Source of the DNA: Diprion similis
Lineage: Eukaryota; Arthropoda; Insecta; Hymenoptera; Diprionidae
Assembly: GCF_021155765.1 (NCBI RefSeq)
Contig: NC_060114.1
Location: forward strand, 17,369,501-17,433,500
DNA: 64,000 nucleotides
Reading direction: 5' to 3'
Below the pieces are notes generated by a model. That model searched no databases. It saw only the letters and a program-made list of their open reading frames with translations, and was not told where the DNA came from. A program made the translations under genes and the position numbers. Of this stretch, positions 1 to 12,272 are shown piece after piece. Every line of letters starts with the position of its first letter. Positions within the stretch are counted from its first letter, which is position 1.

Positions 1-900
1 AAAAAAAAAAAAAAATCTGTTTACGACAATTTATAAGGGAGATATGGAAATTGTTTACTAAGCCGCGCGAGAGGAGGCGCGGGGCGAGACGCAGGCCCCC
101 ACCACGCCACCCGGAGGCACCGACGCCGCCATCCGTATATTCCGCGCGCGAGCGACCGAATGCAATCAGAATCTGCCATGAGATTAATGCTAAAAACGGT
201 TTGTATAATATCAAATATTATTCCTAACACTATTACGAATGCCCCCGAACTTGAATTTCGCGAAAATGTTGATTCAAACAGTAATAAATTAAACAAACGT
301 AAAAATAATTGTATCTCGGCTTGTAATGAAGATATTGAGACTTTTTTTTTTAGATTACGCGTCTCGCTAAGACCTAAGAGAATCTTGAAGAACACTTTGA
401 ATAACTTGAATATTTAAGGCGTAACTTCTATTTGTATATAAGCTAAAATTTTACATCCTCGAAAAACATGGTTTTTTTTTTTAAAAACCTATTCTTTTCA
501 GTTAAATCCTGAATGTACATGCTGAAAAGAATCACCCTGATTTTTTTGCACCTTCTCGGCCTTGTGGAACAAGTGCTATATCGACACGCCGGATTTACGA
601 AAATTGGTCATTATTGCTAAACTATATAACATGGCTGGATAATACTTATCGATATCTTTTCGGGACAGTTTTTTTTAGGGGATGGATGAGTTTCAGAACA
701 GTACTTTATAAATAAACCACGTAATTGCAATAATAAACTTTTTGAAAAATTTTTGTTCAACAGTGATTTACCGCTAAACCAATAATTATACGTGATTTTT
801 GCATACAACTTATTTTGTAGATTTCATTACGGCGCACATTTTTTGTAGGAAACATTTTTCGATAAATCTCATTCCAAAGATAATAACATCAAAATAGTGA

Positions 901-933
<33 letters not shown>

Positions 934-3695
934 TTCGGCCAACGGCCGTCATTTCTCGACACCTCAAATTTCACAATATATTCTTTGAGGTCCAAACTAC
1001 CTACAAAAAAATGACGATTTGGCACGGCTGTTGAATAAAAGTCGTCCAAATTCATGTACATTCCGACTGGACTAAAACTTCACGCTCCTTACAACCGCCA
1101 ACTGTCGTCCCTTGTCACACAACATTCTATTGTTTTAGAATTTCGGCGTATGCGCATTAGACAATTCGAATTAGCTATTCACTGTGTATAGAATCAGTAT
1201 ATGGATAATCGTAAACGGAACGAGGAATAAAAGCAAGCTGGAGCAGGTGCCCCCCGTCCGTTACTTTAGCTTATACTTAAACCTTTCTTCTAAGAAACTC
1301 CTGCCTTTGTGGTCGGTTCTGACTATTGTTCGATATGGTGAAAGTACGCGACGTTCGTCACGGCTTAACCCAAACACAAAATCCTGCTTATAACGGGCAT
1401 CGAGAATAATACGTTCAGGTATAATTTAGCGTATGCATAAAACCGCATCGTAGGAGGAGGATTAAAACGTGAGTCATCGGTATCCTGTCGGTTTCTATAA
1501 ACCGAGCTCGAGACGAGAATCGGAGAATCTTGCACTTTCTAAATACGTTCGCATACGCTGCATGACCGTCAACAACCGCAACACACATCTCTCAAAATAA
1601 TGATAAACATATGAAGATTCTTTTATCATCAACGTGATCTTAGCTTCCACCTATGCAGGACTGCGGTGTAGTTTCACCGTGAAACCCGATCACCATCACG
1701 CTGCTGTGAGCACAGAGGTATACGGCATGAGCATCAGCTCATGTTCAAATGTATCATAGGTGCAGTTTCTTCTTCCGTCTTATAAATCCTCTTATATTCA
1801 TAATATGTAGGATACATTGCTGATCTCAACTGTAGGTTGTTATAGAACACCTATATTTATATCAGTTTTTTCTGCGACGTTTATTTTGGAATCGACTGGC
1901 CTGCACCCGACAATACGACGTAGGAATATTTTTTACCGACTCGACACTCCTCGCAAATTACATATTATGTTATACATAGTTTACGATAACCACTATCATT
2001 ACAGTCACTACAGTATCTTTAAAGCGTTGTAAATACCGACGTCGTTTGACGTTGTTCAAAATAGATATCATAAATGAAAATGAATTTTTTTTAACATATA
2101 TGAAAAGAAATGGAGCTAAAGTTATTAAGGTTATTGCAACGATTTACGTTTCTGGTAAAATCGTTATTTCGTAATTAGATGGATGTCTGAAGTGCAGTAA
2201 ATTATAACAGCACAAAAAACATATTCATATTTCGAAAATTTGGCTACTTCAAAGTCACTGTGAATCCCCCCCCCCCCCTCACTCCCCCCCTCCCCCCCGG
2301 CGTTTGGTTATATTAACGTTACAAATTTCAGCCTCAAGAGAAGAAAAATAATCTAGGCTGCACAGTTTTGTGAACTAACGGTAGACAAAACGTTGAATAA
2401 AAATCTAATTTGTCCATTATTGTCACAGCGTTAGGCCGAATTATGAAAGCATAACAAGAATAAAACATCATTTGATATACCGATTCGTTACAATGGCACC
2501 AAAATTGGTTCACGACTTATAGAATTTCTTGATTCGTGATCGGATTATAGATTAAAGAAAGAACGAGAGAAAGAAAGAAGTGTAAAAAAGCGGTAAGTCG
2601 ATGTATGTATGTACGTGCATATATAGTGTGCGTTCTCGGCATAAGCAGGCCAAGATAATCCAAGATGCAGAAAAAGAAAGAAAGAGAAAAAAATAAAATA
2701 AAAAAAAATAAGAAAAAACCCGAATAAACGAGTGAGGAAAAAACTGTGTCACTGTCCTCCATATACACTAAATATACATATATGTATACATGTATATACA
2801 ACAGCTAAAGCCGTCGTGTGTCCCGAATACAAAAACAAACAAATTAGTCAGACCACCTCTCCAGTGATGGTTATACACCGATGCTTTATGCGCTCGGCCG
2901 TTCGGTTATTGCACGACTATATATGTACCTATATCAAGCATAGATATACATATACTGGTGCGCTTGCATCGTCTTACAAGGAATGTTTTTCTGTCTGTAA
3001 CCCGTCTCGCTGTTAAACTGAATGGTTGCGATATTCTGGACAAATAAACATGTCTGGATTGAATATAACTTTGTACATACAACACGAGCACGTGTTACGC
3101 GTTTTTATCGAGCGTGTTTTCCGTACACAAAGTAGTAGGTACTCGTTTCTATGACGGTAAAGTGGTCTTTTCTGTACTGTGCGCATGCGCTGTCGCAGCA
3201 AGCAAGTCCGACATTACGCGACCCTAACCTCAATTTCGTGATTGGTGAAAAAACGCGTGACATACTCTTGTTGTATAAATTATCCTGTGCAACAAGGAGT
3301 TTGTCTTCTTCATGCACAATATACTATGCCAACAAATATCTCGATGATTGTCCGGTGCAATGACGTTGCAATAAGGTAACGAAGAAAACAGCAAAATACA
3401 ATATAAAACACACAAAGCTAACATTATCTGGACCCTGCAATGTTGTCTGCATTGTGACGTATCGTTGAGAATTTTTTTTTTATTATTAGTTTTATTCTCG
3501 CCGACAAGCGACGGCATTAACTTAATAAACAAGTGGTATAAATATTGGGATGTACAAACATTCAAGACGCTACCTGGTGTGAAAACGCAGTACTGCCGAC
3601 AGAAGGTCGCTCCGCGGGCTTAGCATACGACAGCTAATGTCAGCTCGGCACAACTTGTCGTTATTATTCGTTTATGTGTTAATATTCGGCCAAAT
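1..3695. other. Gene-free stretch with simple repeats
   Basis: I see no supportable gene here. It opens with an A run (1-15), has a T run at about 901-926 and a broken C run at about 2266-2299. Between about 2.5 and 3.0 kb the DNA is A/G-rich with TATATA-type low complexity. Several short open frames overlap on both strands at 3.0-3.6 kb, but none has a recognisable domain or a convincing splice context. The last 100 bases may be promoter and 5' leader of the THAP exon that follows. Confidence 0.5.
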
Positions 3696-4838
3696 ATGGA
3701 ATTTCCACCGCGAAAATTCAAAAGTAAAGTATTCTGCAGTGTTTACGGCTGCATGAGTAAGGCCGCGAGGAACGATACCGTGAGATTTTACCAATTCCCA
3801 GAGTCAAAACAAAGCTTTGTTAGGATTACAAATAAACTGGGAATGTTAGAAGATGTGGACCGAAGAGCAGTGTGCATTAAAGTATTGAAAATGGGGAAAA
3901 AAGTTACTTCCTCCATGAAAGTGTGCTCTTTACATTTTACAAAGGACGAATTTTTTTTTGGTAAATAAATTTTCAAAAAAAAAAATCTTACCAATACAAG
4001 CACTTATATATAAATTACTGAGCAAGTGAGTTATAGTTGCTCGATTCGTATCTATGAGCGGATCCACGTCACTTCACTCAAAAAAAAAAAACGTCAAGTC
4101 ACGGATCTTTGCGCCATTTGAAATATCCGTAGTACTATGTAAAAAAAGAATACAATTTCAAGGATTTTGATTTTAATTTCAAATAAAGGTTGGCTACTAA
4201 GCGTTATCCTGCGAATCATCGCTGAGAATATCGGCCCTTTTCAGAGCCACCAACATGTTGCAAGATAATCTATCAGTCACGTAGCACAACCTGAGTGAAA
4301 TAGAATTAAACCCAATTGCAGCACAGGTGTGCTCAACAAACCATAACCGTACTGGAATTCTCAGAACAGATATGAATTACTCCGAGAAAGGATGACCAGT
4401 GGACGGATACTGAAGGGCTAAGGTGGTTCAATAACTATTTCCATAGAATGGATAGCCCGGGTAAGTGGAAGAGCGTCAAATGAAATTTAACTCCATTATA
4501 TCGTATATAATATACGCAACACAGCGAGCTCGCGCGAGTAGCGCTGACGTGGATCGAGACGTTTCATTTTTTTTCTCCGGCCCTGGTAACTTCTCCATGA
4601 ATTTTTTTTTTCAGGATTGAAGAGAAAGGATACAGGTATCCGAAAAAAATTATCTCCACGAATTGTTGTTAGTCCCGCGGAAATGGCAGCGAAATCAAAA
4701 AAAAAAAAAAAACGGCAAAAAAATATTGAAAGAAATTTTTTTTTCCAAATAATTTTTTTTTTTTATCGAAGCGCATTCTTTTACAAACAGAATGATTGCA
4801 GGATCAGTCCGCTCCGATGTACACTTTCGGAGATATGA
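3696..4838 (+). CDS. THAP-type zinc-finger protein (first exon; second exon tentative)
   Basis: Exon 1 is 3696-3960 and encodes about 88 residues. It has a THAP-like C2CH zinc signature: C14 and C19 (CSVYGC), a FYQFP block at 31-35, and the closing VCSLHF with C77 and H80. THAP domains bind DNA and occur in transcription factors and in P-element-type transposases. The exon ends in a good donor (G/GTAAAT). A compatible acceptor (T-run, CAG) at 4614 lets exon 2 start at 4615 and continue in frame as GLKRKDTGIRKKLSPRIVVS, then a lysine run and a stop at 4836-4838. Two features are odd: the C19-C77 spacing is a little longer than usual, and the tryptophan normally present after the FP block is not seen. 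Exon 2 lies between the arms of the inverted repeat at 4060-5020, so it may be element sequence instead. No protein body beyond the domain was found. The THAP call is fairly sure; the gene model is not. Confidence 0.5.
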
Positions 4839-5020
4839 ATTTTCAAACATAGCAGTGCAACAGTGGTATACAAAACTTTACATGGCTCTAACTCCGCCAT
4901 TTTTGAAAAAATTTGAAAATCCTTGAAATTGTACAATTTTTTAAATAGTACTACGGATATTTCAAATGGCGCAAAGATCCGTGACTTGACGGTTTTTTTT
5001 TAGTGAAGTGACGTGGATCC
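4060..5020. repeat. Inverted-repeat element, about 110-bp arms (MITE-like)
   Basis: The left arm (about 4060-4170) starts GGATCCACGTCACTTCACT. Its reverse complement is the right arm (about 4913-5020), ending AGTGAAGTGACGTGGATCC. Both arms share an A/T run, then CGTCAAGTCACGGATC, GCGCCATTTGAAATATCCGT and CAATTTCAAGGATTTT. The 740-bp interior holds no transposase. A clear target-site duplication was not found, although both flanks carry a TCGTAT-like word outside the arms. The structure is that of a non-autonomous DNA transposon. Confidence 0.75.
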
Positions 5021-6006
5021 GTTCCTATACGATTTCTATCATATTCCTACTTACGTATTAAGTTTTTCCATATTACAAGTTGAACATTTTTTATAATGCC
5101 ACGCTAATCGTAGATATTACGCGTTTTTCATTAATTGTACCCCCGAATTCAACGCACAGCGTGCACACCGGGCTGTAGGCGACCTTCTGTCGATGATTTC
5201 CGCTGCCGCCGCCAGGTGGCAAGTTCTAGGCCACGCCTCGATTATACATACATCCCAATACCTCGATCACAATGTGTGCCGATAGTTTGTAGGTTAAGTA
5301 GAAAAATTGAGCGAGGTAAAGGAAAGGAAAAAAAAACAAGCATCACCACCATTTTTAATTCTGGTAATTAGACATCGAATTTTTCATAAATAGTGTCATA
5401 AAAAAATCAACTCGATGCTCGAGAACAATGTTTCTATTTCCAACAAAATAATTTGGGACGAGGGCACGTGTTCCGTAGAAAAACGACACTCAATTAAACC
5501 GTAAGAATTATGGTTCCGTGGAATATAACAAAGTACTGAGATTCGGAGTATATATTTTTTTTTTGTTCCTACTTTAACCTGGAAATATAATCATTATTAA
5601 AAAGCATAAAATTGATTTTTCCAGTCCATTTCAGTTTATGTGAAAAAAAAGTAACTGACTGGCAAAAAATGGGCGGATTTTAGGGGGAAATTGACTGTGG
5701 AAGGGTAAATTTAGGAGAAACCTTCAAAACTTTCGCCCAAAAATCTAGCTCCCTAATGACTATCCGTAGGAAAAATTGAAGAAAAAAAAAAGAAAGTATC
5801 TGAGATCTGAAGGATTTTTTTTCACACGAAACGTCCGATAGACGCATATAATAAAATATCTGTGAATCTAATTTGAATCGTTTAACTAGTCAAGGATGGC
5901 GGTGATTTTTTTCTTCCACACTTAATAACTGAAAAAAATATCGTTCATCCTCCGAATGTCTGAAGTTAAAGGTAAAACTTTGTAAGAAAAATGTATATAT
6001 ATGAGA
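5021..6006. other. Intergenic, no feature seen
   Basis: AT-rich sequence with several A and T runs. An open frame at 5135-5371 has no domain signature and no splice support, so no gene is called. Confidence 0.5.
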
Positions 6007-7181
6007 GTGATTTTTTTTGAACGACTATTTTTTTTTTCAGTCCCCATCGAAAATGTTCTTCTATATGTCGAACAAAAATTCCTTAAAAGTTATAGCCCTT
6101 AATATTAATATTAAGTACTCGCCCAGGGCCTGAAAAGATTTCCCATATAAAATACACGTGAATCGAAGCGTTTTTTTTTCAAATCTCTACAACGCAGTGG
6201 AATTTTATGACATCACATTGGTCTTGGTCGCAATTTACGCAGAATTGAACGATCTTCGAAAGTGTCTAAACGTCGTGAGTCCAACTTACACTGGTGAGAT
6301 GGTACAGGTCACTATAGTTGATTTTTACCCAAAATTCTCTATTTTTCTCTGTTATCTCCGAAATGATCAACTTCACCAAAAAGATGTTAAAAAAAACTTT
6401 GTTGGAAATTCAATTTTCTACAAAAAAGGTCCTGTAGACTTGATTGCTCAGATTGATATTTTTTGAGATATCGAACTTTAACTTCTTGTCGTATAAAATT
6501 TGTATGGTTTATCGAATCAAACGTTTTAAATTATTGATATGGCATTGGAATTTGATTTTTTTCGATTCGATTCGATCCATTCGATCTATTCCATTGGAAT
6601 ATCAGTAATTCAAAACGTTTGATTCAATAAACCATAATGTTTATTGGTTATATTAGATTAAAACGTTTAATTCAATAGAACATAAAAATTTTATACGTCA
6701 AGTAAGTTGAATTCCGATATCTCAAGAAATATCAATCTGAGCATTTTGGTCTAAAGGACCTTTCTTATAGGAAATCAAATTTCCAACAAAGTTGTTCTCT
6801 ACATTTTTTTGGTAGAGTTGATCATTTCGGAGATAACAGCGAAAAGTAGAGAATTTTGGGTTAAAACCAACTATAGTGACCTGTACCATCTCACCAATGT
6901 AAGTTGGACTCACGACGTTTTAGACACTTTCGAAGATCGTTCAATTCTGCGTAAATTGCGACCAAGACCAATGTGATATCATAAAATTCCACTGAGTTGT
7001 AGAGATTTGAAAAAAAACGCTTCGATTCACGTGTATTTTATATGGGAAATCTTTTCACGCCCTGGGCGAGTACTTAATATTAATATTAAGAGCTATAACT
7101 TTTAGGGAATTTTTTGTTCGACATATAGAACAAAATTTTCGATGGGGACTGAAAAAAAAACAGTCGTTCAAAAAAAATCAC
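6007..7181. repeat. 1.17-kb near-perfect palindrome (long foldback)
   Basis: The left arm (about 6007-6540) and right arm (about 6602-7181) are reverse complements, with few mismatches by eye. The arms open with GTGATTTTTTTTGAACGAC and close with its complement. Shared internal blocks include CAGTCCCCATCGAAAATG, CTTAATATTAATATTAAG, CACGTGAATCGAAGCG and GGTACAGGTCACTATAGTTG. The loop is about 60 bp and contains a CGATTCGATT direct repeat. The right arm has an extra partial duplication of an ACGTTT(G/A)ATTCAATA unit near the loop. No transposase is present. It is either a foldback-type transposable element or an inverted duplication, and its RNA would form a hairpin of over 500 bp. Confidence 0.9.
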
Positions 7182-8198
7182 CCCAATAAATATATATGAA
7201 AAATGGAAGAAGAGTGATTGAAAAAAAAATATAATTTGTATAATTTCTTGCACACACGTATAAACATGACAATCGTGTTTATCATGAACGTAGAAACTCT
7301 TTTGAGTTGATCAAGTGTTGAAAAAAAAAAAAAAAAAAATGCAGACAGAAAAAACGAACCGCAACAAGAAAAGGAAAAACAGTAGGTAACACATATTTGA
7401 ATGATTATAATTATCGGTTTGTAACAAACACCCTTGTTGCCTCTTGCATATAATGGCGTTCGAGTTGCCGCGATGCCGTTTCACGTATAACATGTTGCTA
7501 AATGGCCTGAAACGTATAAATGTACAAGGTCCTCCGCATAATTATGATCCACGCATTTAAATGAGTTACGCAACGCACGGCATTATAGGTGGACTATGTA
7601 GGTAGACATAAAGTGGGTACAAAGTACCCGTAGTTAGATAGATAGATGTCCGTGTAATATGCCCCGTTCCTCAACGCGGAAGTAATTACCTATACATTTA
7701 TAAACGTGCTGACTGCTGCTGCTGCTGCTGCTGCTGCTGAGACATCGTTTTGCACATTACAATGCGATTATTATAGGCAGGCAGAGGAATGATTAGAAAA
7801 GAAGAAAAAAATCACAAAAGATGCTAGAAGTGAAAAGGAATAATACACCCTACATTGTATAAAGCCGAAACGAATCCTGACGAACTATATTTCACAATCA
7901 GTCGAGAAGAGGAGGAGAGAGATTATAAGTATGTAGCGAGAGACAGACGGAGGAGGTACGACGACGCAGACCCTGAAACGGAAATCATCTCCATCAATCA
8001 CAGGATGGCCCTGGTTGATAATAGTCCAGCATGAATCACGATCGGCTAGCTGCTAGAAACGCGACGGAGGGGGAGAAAATTCATCGATATGATTTAGCGA
8101 CGATAATGAGGATGATAATGAGGAGAACGACGACGACGACGACGACGCGATGCGATGCGGTTATCGAATGTTAAGGTGCATATAAAGACCCGTTGTAC
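7182..8198. other. Intergenic with trinucleotide repeats
   Basis: No gene is visible. It contains an A run at about 7320-7340, nine CTG units at 7713-7739 and about seven ACG units near 8127-8147. None of the repeats lies in a supportable coding frame. Confidence 0.6.
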
Positions 8199-8390
8199 AC
8201 CTCGAAAACGCGGGGATGCAAAACTCCTATACCGCTCGAGCGATCAGAGTGAAACTTGGGCAGTTAATGCCTTATTTTGGCAAAAAGTGGAGCGTCTTTT
8301 TACTCTTTCAAAATTTTGAAAAAAATTTTACAGATTAATTACCACTCACAAAAATTGGCCAAATTTTCACAGTTGCACTGAATGGATCGA
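8199..8390 (+). repeat. Dispersed repeat, copy A
   Basis: This stretch is colinear with 59713-59885 on the same strand. The best block reads ACCTCGAAAACGCGG here and ACCTCAAAATCGCGG there. It is followed in both by a CCNCTC-CGATCAG-TGAAACTTG block, a TTATTTTGGCA/TTATTTGGCA block, an A-run and a CCAA-TTTCACA block. The copies are diverged and were compared by eye only. The family is not identified. Confidence 0.5.
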
Positions 8391-8605
8391 CCTATCCGGT
8401 ATGATGCCACTCGGCGGTGAGGAAACACACATTTTGAGCCCAGTCCCATGAGATTTGATTGTGAAATGACGAAATGGCAGCTGATCTGGTTTTCGATTAC
8501 GAAATACACCGAAATCTCATTTTGGCGACCTTTGTTACCGATATTACGCGCATGTCGGTAATGTATGCGTGTAATGTCGGTAAGAAATTACTGGCATGCA
8601 TGAAA

Positions 8606-8608
<3 letters not shown>

Positions 8609-8659
<51 letters not shown>
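8609..8659. repeat. (AT)n microsatellite
   Basis: About 25 uninterrupted AT dinucleotides. Overlapping open frames that read YIYIYI across it are artefacts of the repeat. Confidence 0.95.
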
Positions 8660-8661
<2 letters not shown>

Positions 8662-10393
8662 AGCCGTCTTGTTGGATCATCATTTTTGACCTCACCGTAT
8701 TCGCAATTTATGATGAAGAGTTTCCAGCCAGGTATCGAAATATGTTCTCATTTTAGTGAGAATGATTTTATACGAAGAAAAAAAAGTTGATGTGTTTACC
8801 GCGGTTTTACTCAGCAGGTTTATGCATCCGGAGTATCGTCGCAGGTTCGTGTAAGTGGAGTGTTAAAACCCATATTGTGTAAAGGATATTTCATAAACAT
8901 GCGGATACACTGTGGAACAAAAAGAAAAAACAATCGGTCCTGTGATTAAAGGCAACCGCTCAATGCGATAATAATTATAAAATATTTTTAGGCGATGGAT
9001 TTAAGCGGTAATTGGTAGGATTCGGTTTGTCGAAATTTAATTACAATGCCATATAAACGCGAGTGAAAGAAATGACAGCAAGCTCGCGTATCTTATCGAT
9101 CGATTTTCACAGTGCAGGTGTAATATTAACGGTTGTAATTTATTTATACAATTGGTCGAACGAAAGTTTGCAATTAATTGCCAGATTTTTTCATATTTAA
9201 ATTCATACAACGGACGTAAATTCAAATTTCAACCGTTCGATTAAACCTCATGAAATGCCGATAATATATCACGTTTTATATTTTTTCAGGAAGAGACAAA
9301 AATCAAGATATTACGGCAAACTCTTTCGTCACGCGATTGTTTACACTGTAAACAGAAATTTCATGAATAATACGTGCAGTACGAACATCAGGTGTATATA
9401 AGTCATACGTTTGATGACAGTTTCTTTCGAGTTTCCTAGATATCTTATCAAGATGCGATATAAGTTTCAGATTTGATCCGTAGAAAGTGTGTCACGCGAA
9501 AGGAATAAAGAAGAAAAAAAAAAAAAAAAAAAAAAAAACAATCAGTTCCACCGCATTTGACTAGAAGATATTTCTGATTTCCTCAACTCATTTATTACGT
9601 AAAATTATTTTTCCAGAATTAAAATTCTCTCGTACCTTTGAATAATTCTTTTACACATAAAACACACGTACATACCTATAATTCGTTACACGAACATGTT
9701 TCGTATTTTCACATATATATTCACTTCAATGATCCACTCAATTATGTACGCACGTATATAATCTTTCATCGAAGAAAACAAAATTGAACGTATTTACCCG
9801 ATAAGAATTCTGTACCGATTCCAACTAATAATAGAAAAGAGAAACAAAAAACAACAGCTACACGAGCGAAAACCCGAAAATCGGGTCGCAATATTCAATC
9901 GACTCACCACCTAATATCAACTTGTCGCGCGTCTGACTGAGGCGCAATGTTTGTTATCGCTTGATTTAAACAAGCATACGACCTAAATTTGAAGCAAACA
10001 TCACCCGGTCGTATCGTCGTCGCGATCGGAGAGGTCGATGTTTGCATGCGTAACTATAAGGCCGCGGACCACCATCCTAAAATATGTAATTGGCAACCTT
10101 AATCAAACTTGGAAAAAAGCATGAAACGAAGAAGGAGTAAAAACCTGCAGCGACAATTGCGTGCTACATAGGAGGTAGACACGTCTGATCGTGAATAATC
10201 GGGTTCTTACCTCCGATCATCAAAACAACTTTGTTCCACATTATACGAGAGCGAATAATTTCAGTTCTGTCAATATCGCATATTTTATACGTATATCTGT
10301 AATATATTATGTCCCATAATAATAAAAGACGACACGCATGCGGCATACCGAAATGAAAAAAAAGGAAAGACAAAACGGTTCGCAAAGATTGCA

Positions 10394-10421
10394 TCGTCGT
10401 CGTCGTCGTCGTCGTCGTCGT
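10394..10421. repeat. (GTC)n microsatellite
   Basis: Roughly nine TCG/GTC units. The minus-strand frame across it reads as poly-aspartate but has no other coding support. Confidence 0.85.
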
Positions 10422-10894
10422 TGATGATATTATTATACTTATACGTCGCGGTTTTGTTTATTCCATTCATTAAGAATTCCGTCCGCGAATAGTTAGACTA
10501 ATTGTAAGATTTCCAACAGCGTCGTTTCAAATCTTGTACAGCGTACAACGCGCTTATTTAACCTGCATACGTGCGGCGATAATTATCTTTCAAACCGTTT
10601 GTAATCCTCAATTTGTTTTCATACGCTCAACGTATTTATATTGTACGTGTACAATGTTTTGGAAGCTGGAAGTGGTTTGTTCATTATTCTTGTTTTTTTC
10701 TTTATATTTCTTCTCCAAAACTGCCTTTGCTCTTTGCACGCTCAATTGGACGCCGCGACATCGTTGCAATGTATCGTCATCATCATCATCAGCTGTTCAA
10801 TTATATGTATATTGAAACGTCAGTACATGCGTACCGAAAAACAATAAATAATATTTATTTTTTGACAATGTTATCGCAGCAAAAACGTTGTCTA

Positions 10895-10896
<2 letters not shown>

Positions 10897-10935
<39 letters not shown>
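10897..10935. repeat. (TA)n microsatellite
   Basis: A run of about 19 TA units. A short ATC/CAT repeat lies 120 bp upstream, near 10772-10788. Confidence 0.9.
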
Positions 10936-10936
<1 letters not shown>

Positions 10937-12118
10937 CGTTGTTAATATATATGCCGTATCACTTTTCATTTAAATTAGATACTTCGTAAAATTATATTAT
11001 ACTTCCGGTTACAGATTAAAACACGATATACGAAATTGTTTTTATATTTATCGTATAAACATGCGATGTATTACAAGTGAATCGCTTGTAAAAAAATTTC
11101 TCTCGCCTCTACTTCCTCGACACTCCTGATGTACACCAAATTCTTAACTTTAGTTCGATAACAGAGAAGCAACGGTTAGACTTGATATCGAGAACACGCG
11201 GCTGGGTACAAGATACAGAGAAAAATGAAATTTGAATGTAAGACTCCGTGGAATATGTGATAAGGAAGATTAAGTTCATATTATAGCAGACATGCACATT
11301 GTCACTAGTCTGATTCGACCAAGGATTTTATACTGACGAAGTGCTGGCAATTTATTAATCGCTTGATTGAACAGTTGGCCTTGACACGAATCGTCATTAT
11401 CGGTGGTTCAAGGGAAGATCACAATATTCGCCACATAAGAGTCTCGTAATTGCCCGTAAAAATTAGATAATTTTCTTTCTACTCTGCTATAACAGATGCC
11501 ATAATTTGTCGTATCAAACGGCATCATCTCTGTGGTATGTTTGCAAATAGAAGAAGAGTGACGCGAAGAAGAAAAAGTCAAAACGGAGAAACAAGGCCTG
11601 GAACGTTCGGCAAACTTAATTAGTACGTCAAATACGTTATCCTGCTCTCTTCTTTATCTTTTTCCTGTTCTTCTTCTTCTACCTGTGCAAGTAACACGAA
11701 CAAGCATATCGCACGGTTAATTAAGCTCACGCTCCGTTGATCCACGCGCATGTACACACAATGTGCAAACATGAATATAGTTGAGTAAAAATTCCAGCGA
11801 TCTTTCATTGGATCGGTTTATCGGTTGGTTTGTTTCGAAGTTGGGCGGGTTCAAATTTGGCGCCCCCAAAACAGGGCGGGTTAAGTTCGAGGTTAGAGTC
11901 GCGTGCGGAGTTGAGAAATAGGCCGGAAGTAACGCGCGAAGCATCAACGCTGTTTCCTACGCCCGCCGAACGGCAACCCGGCGTACTTCCAGCTACGAGA
12001 AGGCATCTGCCCTTCCCTGGGGAAACGACGGCACGTTTATGACGGGTGGCGAGGCGGACGGCGTGCTCTAGGGGTTGAAAGTCATGAAATATGAAAGCAA
12101 CGGCTTGCGGAGACTTAC

Positions 12119-12272
12119 TCTCGACGGTCTTTGAGCCTCCCTCTGAACGTTCGTTGGGTCGATTGATGAGGTAGGCAACGACGAGACCGATGGCACCCAG
12201 TATTATCGATATGCCGCAGACTAGGAGCGGGGCCTGCACGCTGGCGAAGGCTGCGATCTCAGGGTCCGCCAT
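12119..12272 (-). CDS. First coding exon of an unidentified single-pass membrane protein
   Basis: Read on the minus strand, the ATG at 12272 sits in a good context (GAGTTATGG) and opens a 51-codon exon starting MADPEIAAFASVQAPLL. Residues about 16-37 form one strongly hydrophobic helix (LLVCGISIILGAIGLVVAYL). It is followed by a charged RPNERSEGG segment, typical of an N-terminal signal anchor. The exon ends in a strong donor (GAGA/GTAAGT), leaving phase 1. No downstream exon was recognised between 12118 and the window edge, so either intron 1 is over 12 kb or the remaining exons are small. The exon lies in an unusually GC- and CpG-rich block (about 11.8-13.1 kb), consistent with a promoter and first exon. 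The family was not recognised. A membrane-anchored enzyme such as a cytochrome-b5-reductase-like protein would have such an N-terminus, but nothing here proves it. Confidence 0.5.

Noticed and set aside
3105-3565. Overlapping 60-111-aa frames on both strands before the THAP exon
   Set aside because: No domain, no splice partners, and both strands equally open, so not supportable as genes.
8474-8790. Two frames reading YIYIYI
   Set aside because: Artefacts of the AT microsatellite.
11851-11875. GGTTCAAATTT resembling a tRNA B box
   Set aside because: Lacks the terminal CC of the B box, and no cloverleaf arms or A box could be placed around it. No tRNA was found anywhere in the window.
11805-12118. 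Longer minus-strand frame (155 aa) containing the membrane-protein start
   Set aside because: It passes through a strong GTAAGT donor. The part below 12119 is CpG-rich low-information sequence and is taken as intron.
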